A stretch of DNA of 64,000 nt from Saccharothrix sp. NRRL B-16348. Lineage in GTDB: Bacteria > Actinomycetota > Actinomycetes > Mycobacteriales > Pseudonocardiaceae. A program made the position numbers and the translations under genes. The notes beneath the pieces were generated by a model, which had not been told where the DNA came from, did not search any database, and worked only from the letters and a program-made list of their open reading frames with translations. Position 1 is the first letter of the stretch. The number at the start of each line of letters is the position of its first letter. The stretch is from the NCBI RefSeq assembly GCF_001280085.1, contig NZ_LGED01000169.1, positions 43,183-107,182 of the forward strand. The letters run 5' to 3'. Below are positions 1 to 7,908 of this stretch, piece after piece.

Positions 1-1188
1 CGCGAGCGAGCCGCGCAGGATCGTGATGCCGCCGGTGCGGTGGATCGGCTCGTTCATCGCGCGCAGCACCGTGCCGTCGGGGTCCGGCGGCGCGATGTCG
101 GCCAGGTTCTCGGCGACCGTGCGGCCGGTGACGGTCAGGCAGTCGCCGTGCAGCAGGCCGGCGTCCAGCAGCGCCTTCATCACCACGGGCACGCCGCCGA
201 TGCGGTCGACGTCGGTCATCACGTGCCTGCCGAACGGCTTGACGTCGGCCAGGTGCGGCACCTTCGCGCCGATCCGGGTGAAGTCGTCCAGGCTCAGCTC
301 CACCTCGGCCTCGTGCGCGATGGCCAGCAGGTGCAGCACGGCGTTGGTGGACCCGCCGAACGCCATCACCACGGCGATCGCGTTCTCGAACGCCTCGCGG
401 GTCATGATCTGCCGCGCGGTGATGCCCTGGCGCAGCATCCCGACCACGGCCTGACCGGACTTGCGGGCGAACCCGTCGCGCCGCCGGTCCGTGGCGGGCG
501 GCGCCGCGCTGCCCGGCAGGGACATGCCCAGCGCCTCGGCCGCGCTCGCCATCGTGTTCGCGGTGTACATGCCGCCGCACGCGCCCTCACCGGGGCAGAT
601 GGCGCGTTCGATGCGGTCGACGTCCTCGCGGCTCATCAGGCCGCGGGCGCACGCGCCGACGGCCTCGAACGCGTCGATGATCGTCACCTCGCGCTCGCTG
701 CCGTCGGTCAGGGTGACCCGGCCGGGCAGGATCGAGCCCGCGTAGAGGAACACGCTGGCCAGGTCGAGCCGCGCGGCGGCCATGAGCATGCCGGGCAGCG
801 ACTTGTCGCAGCCCGCGAGCAGCACCGAACCGTCCAGCCGCTCGGCCTGCATGACGGTCTCCACGCTGTCCGCGATGACCTCGCGCGACACCAGGGAGAA
901 GTGCATGCCCTCGTGGCCCATCGAGATGCCGTCGGACACCGAGATCGTGCCGAACTCCAGCGGGTAGCCGCCCGCCATGTGCACGCCGTCCTTGCTCGCC
1001 TTCGCCAGCCGGTCCAACGGCAGGTTGCACGGCGTGATCTCGTTCCACGACGAGGCGACGCCGATCTGGGGCTTGGCCCAGTCGTCGTCACCCATCCCGA
1101 CCGCTCGCAGCATCCCGCGGGCGCCGGTCCTCTCCAGGCCGTCGGTGACGTCGCGACTGCGCGGCTTGATGTCCGGGGTTTCGTTCAT
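1..1188 (-). CDS. ilvD: Dihydroxy-acid dehydratase, 3' end beyond the window
   Basis: Dehydrates 2,3-dihydroxy-3-methylbutanoate and 2,3-dihydroxy-3-methylpentanoate in isoleucine/valine synthesis, using an Fe-S cluster in the cytosol. The reading frame stays open from the ATG at 1188 to the left edge, giving 396 of roughly 610 family residues. Visible motifs are [13 protein letters not shown] (first cluster cysteine), the [10 protein letters not shown] block (second) and [15 protein letters not shown] (third). The last residues seen, [11 protein letters not shown], match the region before the C-terminal domain. Identity is near certain; whether the missing C-terminus is intact cannot be judged. 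It is divergent from the flavoenzyme gene at 1512, with no other ilv gene in the window. Confidence 0.95.
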   Translation of the reverse strand, partial: MNETPDIKPRSRDVTDGLERTGARGMLRAVGMGDDDWAKPQIGVASSWNEITPCNLPLDRLAKASKDGVHMAGGYPLEFGTISVSDGISMGHEGMHFSLVSREVIADSVETVMQAERLDGSVLLAGCDKSLPGMLMAAARLDLASVFLYAGSILPGRVTLTDGSEREVTIIDAFEAVGACARGLMSREDVDRIERAICPGEGACGGMYTANTMASAAEALGMSLPGSAAPPATDRRRDGFARKSGQAVVGMLRQGITARQIMTREAFENAIAVVMAFGGSTNAVLHLLAIAHEAEVELSLDDFTRIGAKVPHLADVKPFGRHVMTDVDRIGGVPVVMKALLDAGLLHGDCLTVTGRTVAENLADIAPPDPDGTVLRAMNEPIHRTGGITILRGSLA

Positions 1189-1511
1189 GCCCGAAACCTA
1201 ACGTCCCGGCGCGGGCGTCGCACCGGCGACCGGCCGTTGCCCGACCCGCGGTTCCGGGCCGCGCGGCACGGTGACGGCCGGTCGGCGTTCGTGGTGCCAA
1301 ACCGCTCGGGCATGACGGGAAGCCGTACCGGCGGCTGCGGGCGCGGGCGGCGACGCGGTGCAGGTGCCGGCCGCCCGACCGCCCGGTCCGATCCCCGCGC
1401 CGGTCCCGCCGTCCTTGACCGGGAGTGCCCGGCCGGTTAAACCGAAATGGTGTTATGAGACGCGCCCACGCTTCCTCTCGGTCTCCACCGGCTGAACGAA
1501 GGAAGGTCGAC
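1189..1511. other. Divergent intergenic region, no gene seen
   Basis: This 323-bp stretch separates ilvD (leftward) from the flavoenzyme gene (rightward) and should hold both promoters. The only small symmetry noticed is GGTTAAACC at 1435-1443, about 70 nt before the ATG at 1512. Reading frames that run through here have no ribosome site and no recognisable product. Confidence 0.5.
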
Positions 1512-2732
1512 ATGGCCGAGCCCGCCGTCCGCACCGCCGAGCCGAACGCCGACGAAGGGCTCAAGACCGCGGCCGGGATCCTGAGCCGCGCCAAGGCGGC
1601 GGCGCCGTTGCTGCGCGCGAGGTCCGAGGAGATCGAGCAGGCCCGGCGCCTGCCCGCCGACGTCGTCGAGCTGCTGCGGTCCACCGGTGTGTTCCGGATG
1701 GCAGTCGCCGAGGAGCGTGGCGGGCCCGGGCTGACCTCCGTGCAGCAGACCGAGGTGATCGAGGCGCTGTCGTACGGCGACCCGTCGGCGGGCTGGTGCG
1801 CGATGATCGGCATGGACACCCCGCTGTACTCGGCGTTCCTGCCCGAGTCGGCGGTGGACGAGATGTTCCCGCACCCGGACATGATCACCGCGGGGCTGAT
1901 CCTCCCGGCCGGCCGTGCCGAGCGGGCGCCCGGCGGGTACCGGCTCACGGGCCGGTGGCAGTTCGGCAGCGGCATCACGCACGCCGACTGGGTGTCCGCG
2001 GGCAGCTTCGTCACCAGCGGCGGCGAGGTCGAGACCGGCGCGGACGGCGCACCGGTCTGGCGGGTGATGCTGGTGCCGCCCGACGAGGTCGAGACCGTCG
2101 ACACCTGGCACACCACGGGCCTGCGCGGCAGCGGCAGCCGGGACTACGTGATCACCGACGTGTTCGTGCCGGAGGAGCACTCGTTCAGCTTCGGCACGCC
2201 GCTGAGCCGCCGCGGCCCGCTGGCCACGCCGGACGCGTTCGTGCGCAACATGCCCGGTGTGCCGCTGGGGTTGGCCCGCGCCGCGTTGGACCACGTCCGC
2301 GAGCACGTGCTGACCAGGGTGAACCGGAGCACCGGCGAGCGCTGGTCGGACAACTACCGGGTGCAGCTGACCATCGGCGAAGCCGAGATGGACTACCAGA
2401 CCGCGCGGCACGCCGTGTACGGCAGCCTCGCCCGGCAGTGGGAGCTGCTGGCGTCCGGCAGGTCGTTGGACGACTTCACCGCGGACGAGCGGATCGCCAC
2501 CGCGCTGCCCCGGCTCAACGCCTTCCGCGCCGCCCGGCGCGTCGTCACCAAGCTCTACGACCTGCTCGCCACGACGTCGATCTACCAGCCGTCACCGGTG
2601 GACCGGTGGCTGCGCGACATCACGACCATGTGCCAGCACATCGTGGTGCAGGACCAGATCGTGCAGTCCGCGGGCGCGCACGTGCTCGGCGGCACCCCGC
2701 TGTTCCCGTTCGCGCTGGGGATCGTGGACTGA
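1512..2732 (+). CDS. Acyl-CoA dehydrogenase-fold flavoprotein (dehydrogenase or monooxygenase)
   Basis: A 406-residue protein of the acyl-CoA dehydrogenase superfamily. It has the usual order: an N-terminal helical domain (AEERGGPGLTSVQQTEVIEAL, conserved in this family), a middle beta domain (YRLTGRWQFGSGITHADW) and a C-terminal helical domain that would bind FAD. The pattern of GxWxFxSG followed by a DTWHTTGLRGSGSRDY segment is typical of the HpaB/HsaA-like two-component flavin monooxygenases that share this fold, so it may hydroxylate an aromatic or small substrate rather than oxidise an acyl-CoA. The ATG at 1512 is chosen because GAAGGAAGG lies just upstream; a longer frame from 1425 has no such site. 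No reductase partner is adjacent. Confidence 0.75.
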   Translation: MAEPAVRTAEPNADEGLKTAAGILSRAKAAAPLLRARSEEIEQARRLPADVVELLRSTGVFRMAVAEERGGPGLTSVQQTEVIEALSYGDPSAGWCAMIGMDTPLYSAFLPESAVDEMFPHPDMITAGLILPAGRAERAPGGYRLTGRWQFGSGITHADWVSAGSFVTSGGEVETGADGAPVWRVMLVPPDEVETVDTWHTTGLRGSGSRDYVITDVFVPEEHSFSFGTPLSRRGPLATPDAFVRNMPGVPLGLARAALDHVREHVLTRVNRSTGERWSDNYRVQLTIGEAEMDYQTARHAVYGSLARQWELLASGRSLDDFTADERIATALPRLNAFRAARRVVTKLYDLLATTSIYQPSPVDRWLRDITTMCQHIVVQDQIVQSAGAHVLGGTPLFPFALGIVD

Positions 2733-2779
2733 CCGGACGGCCCCGACCGGCCTTCGCGGTCGGTCGAGGCCGGTGGCGG

Positions 2780-3514
2780 TCAGAGTTCGGTGTAGCTCTT
2801 CAACCCCACCAGCGTGGTGAGCTTCATCGAGTTCGCCCCGGCGGGGGAGGGCAGGCCGAACCGCTTGTCCACCAGGCGGTCGAGGCCGCCGCAGCCGCGC
2901 GCGGCGGGCACGGCGAACGCGTTGTCCTCCATGGTGAACCTGAGCACCGGCGGGTCGGCGGAGATCCGGTCGGGCCCGCCGGTCCGGACGGGCCGGAACA
3001 CGAGCGGGTCCGCGTCGTCGCCGATCGTGCAGGCGTTCGGCAGCAGGCCGTTGAGCACGCGGAGCTTCAGGTGCTGCACGCCCATCCGGTCGCCGTCGGA
3101 GAGGAAGTCGGCGAAACCGGCGTACTCGAGGCGCAGGTCGGTGCGCAGCAGCGGGTGTTGCCCGGGACCGCCACCGCCGAGCAGGCCGCCCGGCACGCGG
3201 GTCGGTTCGGCCCGCAGCGCGCCGAAGACCTGGGCGAACTCGCCGTTCAACCGCCCTTCGGCGAACGTCAGCCGCATCGCGCCGGTGTCCTGCTCGCCGA
3301 GGGCGCCGAACTTGATGGTGCCGCTGGACAGCAGCACCTCGCAGCGCCACTGCGCGGGGTCGGCGCCCGCGGGGAGCTCCGGGCAGTCGGCGAAGTCGAA
3401 CGTCGGCAGCGGCGCGGGCTGGGCGGCGGCCTGCTGGGGCACCGCCGCGGCCAGCCCGATCAGCGCCGTGCTCGCCAGCGCCGCGACGGCGGCGCGGCGG
3501 AAGGTTCTCGTCAT
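2780..3514 (-). CDS. Secreted protein of unknown function
   Basis: A 244-residue protein with a clear Sec signal peptide (MTRTFRRAAVAALASTALIG, cleavage expected near AAAQ at about residue 31). The mature part has four cysteines (CPELP, WRCEV, NACTIG, RGCGG), probably forming disulfides outside the cell. I do not recognise a catalytic motif. The ATG at 3514 is chosen over an upstream one at 3571 because GGGAGG precedes it and the signal peptide begins there. It converges with the flavoenzyme gene 47 bp away. Similar cell-envelope proteins of unknown role are common in actinomycetes. Confidence 0.75.
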   Translation of the reverse strand: MTRTFRRAAVAALASTALIGLAAAVPQQAAAQPAPLPTFDFADCPELPAGADPAQWRCEVLLSSGTIKFGALGEQDTGAMRLTFAEGRLNGEFAQVFGALRAEPTRVPGGLLGGGGPGQHPLLRTDLRLEYAGFADFLSDGDRMGVQHLKLRVLNGLLPNACTIGDDADPLVFRPVRTGGPDRISADPPVLRFTMEDNAFAVPAARGCGGLDRLVDKRFGLPSPAGANSMKLTTLVGLKSYTEL

Positions 3515-3656
3515 GCCGCAGAGCCTCCCGTTCCGCGCCGCGCCCATGATCCGGCAGATCCCCGGTATCACCCCCGGTTCGACCCCGAGGCGCGACCGGG
3601 GTCGACGGCCCGTCAGCCGTGGCTCGCGATCACCGGGCCGCAGGCTTCCCGTGGTG

Positions 3657-4196
3657 TCAGGAAGTGGCCGGGCCTCCGGCGGCGAGGTCGAGCCGGGTGA
3701 CGGCCTCCTCGACGATCTGCTCCGGGGTCAGCGTCACGTCGACCGCGGCTCCGTCCTCTTCGGACCCCAGCGGTTCGAGGGTGTCGAACTGCGACTGGAG
3801 CAGGGCGGGCGGCATGAAGTGGCCGGACCGGTGCCGCATCCGGTCGGCGATCACGTCGGCGGCGCCGTGCAGGTGCAGGAAGCGGACCCGCGCGTCGGCG
3901 GCCCGCAGCACGTCCCGGTAGGCCCGTTTGAGCGCCGAGCACGTGACGACCGTGCTCTCGCCCGCGGCGGCACGCGCGGTGATCCAGTCGCGGATGGCGG
4001 CCAGCCACGGCGCGCGGTCGGCGTCGGTGAGCGGTGTGCCCGCGGACATCTTCCCGATGTTCGCGGCCGGGTGGAACTCGTCGGCCTCGGCCATCGACCA
4101 GTCGAGCCGGTCGGCCAACGACCGGGCGACCGTGCTCTTGCCCGACCCGGACACGCCCATCACGACGACGCAGGTCGGCTCGGCGCTCGTGGTCAT
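3657..4196 (-). CDS. gntK: Gluconokinase
   Basis: Phosphorylates D-gluconate to 6-phosphogluconate, feeding the pentose phosphate pathway. At 179 residues it is the normal size for the small P-loop (GntK/IdnK) family. Seen are the Walker A loop GVSGSGKST near the N-terminus, the substrate segment EADEFHP, the MSAGTPLTDADR block, SALKRAYRD, and RxGHFMPPALLQSQFDTLE, all hallmarks of the family. The ATG at 4196 follows GAGAGGTGG; the longer frame runs back into the shared operator. It is divergent from the GntR gene at 4300. No gluconate permease is next to it. Confidence 0.93.
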   Translation of the reverse strand: MTTSAEPTCVVVMGVSGSGKSTVARSLADRLDWSMAEADEFHPAANIGKMSAGTPLTDADRAPWLAAIRDWITARAAAGESTVVTCSALKRAYRDVLRAADARVRFLHLHGAADVIADRMRHRSGHFMPPALLQSQFDTLEPLGSEEDGAAVDVTLTPEQIVEEAVTRLDLAAGGPATS

Positions 4197-4227
4197 GGGG
4201 TGCCACCTCTCGGCTGCGACGGCAAAA

Positions 4228-4256
4228 GTAGTACCTTTGGCCGCGAAAGGTACCAC
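4228..4256. promoter_or_regulatory. Imperfect palindrome between gntK and gntR, likely GntR operator
   Basis: Arms GTAGTACCTTT (4228-4238) and AAAGGTACCAC (4246-4256) match in 10 of 11 positions around a 7-nt spacer. The short block CCTTTGGC recurs as a direct repeat at 4234-4241 and 4256-4263. Lying midway between two divergent starts, it is the natural binding site for the regulator at 4300, controlling both genes. This is inferred from position and symmetry. Confidence 0.6.
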
Positions 4257-4299
4257 CTTTGGCAGGCTGGAAAAGCCTCGCCGGGATACGCTGCTGCCC

Positions 4300-5037
4300 G
4301 TGCCGGTACCACGTCAGGGGAGCGCGCCGGGCGGCGACGCCCTGCACAGCTCCGTGCTCGACACCCTCGGGCTGCAGATCACCAGCGGCGACCTCGAGGA
4401 GGGACGGGTCCTGACGCTCGACGGCATCCAGGAGCGGTTCGGGGTGTCCCGGACCGTCGCCCGCGAAACCATGCGGGTGCTGGAGTCGATGGGCCTGGTG
4501 ACGTCACGGCGACGGGTCGGGATCACCGTGCGACCCCGGTCGTCCTGGCAGGTCTACGACCCCCGGTTGATCTGGTGGCGGCTGGCCGGCCCGCACCGCG
4601 ACGCCCAGTTGCGCGCGCTCACCGAACTGCGGATCGCGGTCGAGCCGGTGGCGGCGGCACGGGCGGCGTGGAACGCGTCGGCCAAGGAGCGCGACCGGCT
4701 GCTCGACCTCGCCACGCGGATGCGGCGGCTGGGCGAGGCGGGCGAGGTGGCGGAGTTCCTCGAACTGGACGTCGCCTTCCACGAGCTGCTGCTGGAGTCG
4801 GGCGGCAACGAGATGTTCGCCGCGCTCCAAGGTGTCGTGGCGGTGGTGCTGCGCGGACGGACGAGCCTGGGGCTGATGCCCGAGAAGCCGGTGGCCGACG
4901 CGCTGGACCTGCACGAGGAGGTGGCGCGGGCGGTCGCGTCCCGGCACCCCGAGGCCGCCGAACTGGCCATGCGCGCGTTGGTGGCCGAAGCGCGCGACGC
5001 CGTGGTGCCCGCCAACGGGCCACACGCAATTCCTTGA
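4300..5037 (+). CDS. GntR-family regulator, FadR/FCD subfamily (gluconate)
   Basis: A 245-residue transcription factor. The winged helix-turn-helix is at about residues 20-85 (SVLDTLGLQITSG, then FGVSRTVARETMRVLESMGLV), and the C-terminal all-helical FCD ligand domain follows, with the metal-binding pattern DVAFHELLLESGGNE and a late HEEVARAV helix. Being divergent from gluconokinase across a shared palindrome, it is most simply a gluconate-responsive repressor. The GTG at 4300 is chosen because homology begins there; the open frame extends back to 3928 through the gntK coding strand, which is not credible. Confidence 0.85.
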   Translation: MPVPRQGSAPGGDALHSSVLDTLGLQITSGDLEEGRVLTLDGIQERFGVSRTVARETMRVLESMGLVTSRRRVGITVRPRSSWQVYDPRLIWWRLAGPHRDAQLRALTELRIAVEPVAAARAAWNASAKERDRLLDLATRMRRLGEAGEVAEFLELDVAFHELLLESGGNEMFAALQGVVAVVLRGRTSLGLMPEKPVADALDLHEEVARAVASRHPEAAELAMRALVAEARDAVVPANGPHAIP

Positions 5038-5320
5038 TCGCCTCCACCCGCGACTTCCACAATTCAGGAAGATCGCGGACGATTCGACGACCCGGCCGTG
5101 CGTCGGAGGGCTGTCACACGTAGGTGTGTTGGGCTCGTTACCGTCAGTACACGGTGAGCCTGGTGCACGCCGACATCGACCACGCCACGTCCCACGAGGC
5201 GATCACCGCCCTCGTCCGCGAAGCCGACCGGTTGACCAGCGGCGCACTTCGTCGTTGATCCGTGGGAACGCGAGGCCCCCGTTCGCCGTCGAAAGCGCGA
5301 ACCACGAACGGGGAGGCACC
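5038..5320. other. Intergenic region with one doubtful 34-codon frame
   Basis: Between the GntR gene and the membrane protein at 5321 there is no well-supported gene. A GTG frame at 5154-5258 could encode a 34-residue peptide (begins VSLVHADIDHATSHEAI), but no good ribosome site precedes it. It might be the remnant tail of a lost gene. The promoter of the following gene should lie here. Confidence 0.35.
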
Positions 5321-6301
5321 GTGAACTACCCACAGCAACCGCCGGGCGGGCAGGACCCTTATGGTCAGCCTGGTCAGTACGGCGGCTACCAGTACGGCGG
5401 CTTCGCCCCGCAGCCTCCTCCCGCGCCGAAGAAGCGGACCGGCGCGATCGTGGCGGTCGTGGTGGTGGTCGTGCTCCTGCTGGGTGGTCTCGGGTTCACC
5501 GGGTTCGTGCAGCCCGGGTTCTTCCTCGGCGGTGCGGGCACCACGACGACCACGACCGCGCCGCCGACCACCACCACGTCGTCCACGGCGCCGAAGGGCG
5601 GCGGCGAAGCGGACGAGCTGGTGAAGTCGCTGGTGGCCGGCTTGGACACGCAGGACGCCGCCGCGCTCAAGAAGCTCGAGTGCCCGAGCGCCAAGACCTC
5701 CGTGAACAGCGCCATCGACGACGTGTCCGCGCTCAAGAAGGCCGAGCTCGTCGAGACCGACGAGGTCACCGACGACAAGGTGCGGGCGACCGTCGAGGTC
5801 ACCACCTCCTCGCGGACGTCGAAGGTCGACGTGACGGTCGTCCGCGAGGACGGCGACTGGTGCTGGCACGACATCGCGCGGGCCAAGGGCGAGCCGTCGG
5901 CCAGCGGACGTCCGACGGCGACCAGCGGCCGGGTGACCGCCCCGCCGACCAGCGGCGGCGGCGGGCCCACGGCGGGCGGCAAGCCCGTCGCCCCGGAAGC
6001 GCTCGCCGCGATGAAGTCGTTCCTGGACAGCGTGAACGCCGGTGACGCGGCCGCCGCGACCGGTCTGCTGTGCTCGGACGCCATCAACGACGCGGCCGAC
6101 GTGGAGAAGCTCGTCGGGTACGAGCCGGACCTGGCCGTCGACCCGGCGATGGACGGCAAGACGACGGGCGAGGACTCGGTCCAGCTCTACCTCAAGGGCA
6201 CGGCGAAGGGGCAGAAGCTGGGGGGCTACTCCACGAACCTGTGGGTGACCAGCTACGACGGCCCGTGGTGCGTCCACGCGTTCCGGGCGGTCGTCGGCTG
6301 A
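5321..6301 (+). CDS. Single-pass membrane protein with two extracytoplasmic lipoprotein-like domains
   Basis: A 326-residue protein. It has a Pro/Gln/Gly/Tyr-rich cytoplasmic N-terminus (about 1-37), KKRT followed by one transmembrane helix (about 41-62), a Thr-rich linker (74-92), a first small alpha+beta domain (about 95-200), a second Gly/Pro/Thr linker, and a second related domain to the end. Each domain carries one or two cysteines and a W-C-H or W-C-V-H motif near its end, resembling the DUF4878/NTF2-like domains of actinobacterial envelope proteins. The GTG at 5321 has GGGAGG five nt upstream; the longer frame from 5126 lacks this. Function is unknown. Confidence 0.75.
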   Translation: MNYPQQPPGGQDPYGQPGQYGGYQYGGFAPQPPPAPKKRTGAIVAVVVVVVLLLGGLGFTGFVQPGFFLGGAGTTTTTTAPPTTTTSSTAPKGGGEADELVKSLVAGLDTQDAAALKKLECPSAKTSVNSAIDDVSALKKAELVETDEVTDDKVRATVEVTTSSRTSKVDVTVVREDGDWCWHDIARAKGEPSASGRPTATSGRVTAPPTSGGGGPTAGGKPVAPEALAAMKSFLDSVNAGDAAAATGLLCSDAINDAADVEKLVGYEPDLAVDPAMDGKTTGEDSVQLYLKGTAKGQKLGGYSTNLWVTSYDGPWCVHAFRAVVG

Positions 6302-6307
6302 CCCCGG

Positions 6308-7858
6308 TCAGCAGGACTTGGTCCAGCTGCACTCCAACCGCGGGTCGGCGACCGGTTCGGGCACGACCCCGGCCGCGGCCGGGGTCTGCCCGCGCGAGTG
6401 GGCGGCCAGCCGGACGGCGACGGCGTCCTCGAACGGTTTCGCCGACGTGAGGGTGTTGTTGCTGATCATGGCGAACACCAGCGGGGTGCCGTCGGCGGTG
6501 GTGACGTAGCCGGAGAGGGCGCTGACGCCGGTCAGGGTGCCGGTCTTGGCCCGCACGTTGCCCTCGGCCGGCGTGCCGCGCATCCGGTTGCGGAGGGTGC
6601 CGCCGACCATCCGATCGCTCTTGCCCGCCACGGGCAGCGAGTCGTACCAGGTCCGGAACCACGGCTCGCGCTGGGCGGCGAGCAGCAGCGCGGCCACCTG
6701 GTCGGGCGAGACCTGGTCCATCCTGGACAGACCGGAGCCGTCCCGCAGGGACAGCGCGGTCGCGTCCACGCCCAACCCGCCGAGCGTCGCCGTCATCGCG
6801 CGCAGCCCCGCGGTCCAGCTGCCCTCGCCGAACACGGCCCGGCCGGCGGTCTTGACCAGGATCTCGGCGTGCATGTTGTTGCTGAGCTTCATGAACGGGA
6901 CCATCAGCTGCGACAGCGGCATCGACTGGTGCTCGCCGAGCACGCGCGCGTCGGCCGGGGTCGCGCCGGCGCCCGTGCCGCCGAGCACGTGCACGCCGTG
7001 CCGGGTGAGCGCGTCGCGGAACAGGGACGTGACGAGCCCGGTCGGCTCCCAGACCGTGCTCCACTCGTTCTCGACGGGGCCGCCGGCGGGGATGCTGCCG
7101 CGCACGGTGATCACGTTGGTGCCGTGCTGCCGTTCGACGGACACGCTCGACGCCGAGCCGGGCGCGCCGGTGACGGCGGTGTTGGCGATCGTGACGTAGT
7201 CGGTCGGCGGGTCGGTGGTGACCGCGGCCGGGTGGCCCGCCGCGCCGGGCGCGACGCGGACGATGACGGTCCCGGCGTCGTAGTCGGTGTCCGGCGAGAC
7301 GGTCAGCGCCGAGATCTGGGCGTTGTAGTAGTACGGCTCGTCGTCCCAGGCCCAGCCGGTGCCGAGGCGCACGGCGTCGAACCAGGTGTCGTCGGCGACG
7401 AGCTTGCCGCGGACCACCTTGACGCCGCTGCGGGCGACCTGGGCGGCCAGCGCGTCGTAGTCGGCGGCGAGCATGGTCGGGTCGCCCGTGCCACGCAGGT
7501 GCAGGTCACCGGCCAGCACTCCGGCCCGTTCCCGGCCGGTCGCGGCCACGGTGGTGCGGAACCGGTGGTCGGGGCCGAGGATCTCCAGCGCCGCGGCGGA
7601 GCTGATCAGCTTGCCGTTCGACGCCGGCTGGCCGCGCTGGTCGCTCTCCCGGGAGTACACCAGGGCGCCCGTCCCGGCGTGGCGGACCACGAGCCCGACG
7701 TCCGCGCCGTCGAGGGCGGTGGCGGTGATGATCGCGTCGAGGTCCCGGCTGAGCGCGTCGTCGGCCTGCGCGGACGCGGGCGTCGCGAGGTCGGCGGCCG
7801 GGATCGCGGCGAGCGCGACGGCGGCCAGGACGAGCGCGAACGACCGTGATCTGGGCAT
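6308..7858 (-). CDS. dacB: D-alanyl-D-alanine carboxypeptidase/endopeptidase, PBP4 (S13) family
   Basis: Trims peptidoglycan stem peptides outside the membrane. The 516-residue protein has a signal peptide (about 1-30, ending ASAQA) and the three S13 motifs: SxxK as SNGK at residues 80-83, SxN as SNN at 326-328, and KTG at 438-440. The large insert between the first two motifs is normal for the class C PBP4 type. The ATG at 7858 is preceded by GGAGGAGC. The last residues, CSWTKSC, could form a small disulfide. It converges with the membrane protein gene, leaving only 6 bp. Confidence 0.92.
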   Translation of the reverse strand: MPRSRSFALVLAAVALAAIPAADLATPASAQADDALSRDLDAIITATALDGADVGLVVRHAGTGALVYSRESDQRGQPASNGKLISSAAALEILGPDHRFRTTVAATGRERAGVLAGDLHLRGTGDPTMLAADYDALAAQVARSGVKVVRGKLVADDTWFDAVRLGTGWAWDDEPYYYNAQISALTVSPDTDYDAGTVIVRVAPGAAGHPAAVTTDPPTDYVTIANTAVTGAPGSASSVSVERQHGTNVITVRGSIPAGGPVENEWSTVWEPTGLVTSLFRDALTRHGVHVLGGTGAGATPADARVLGEHQSMPLSQLMVPFMKLSNNMHAEILVKTAGRAVFGEGSWTAGLRAMTATLGGLGVDATALSLRDGSGLSRMDQVSPDQVAALLLAAQREPWFRTWYDSLPVAGKSDRMVGGTLRNRMRGTPAEGNVRAKTGTLTGVSALSGYVTTADGTPLVFAMISNNTLTSAKPFEDAVAVRLAAHSRGQTPAAAGVVPEPVADPRLECSWTKSC

Positions 7859-7908
7859 GGAAGCTCCTCCAGGGACGCCGGTGCCACTTCAGGGCAAGGA
7901 TTCTCCAC

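Noticed and set aside
40..1440. Long rightward frame opposite ilvD (466 codons)
   Set aside because: Arg/Gly/Val/His-rich shadow of the opposite strand; the leftward frame encodes a textbook dihydroxy-acid dehydratase.
1796..3700. 634-codon rightward frame across the flavoenzyme and the secreted protein
   Set aside because: Out of frame with the recognisable flavoenzyme and antisense to the signal-peptide protein; composition typical of a shadow in high-GC DNA.
5154..5258. 34-codon GTG frame before the membrane protein
   Set aside because: No ribosome site or homology; kept only as a note in the intergenic entry.
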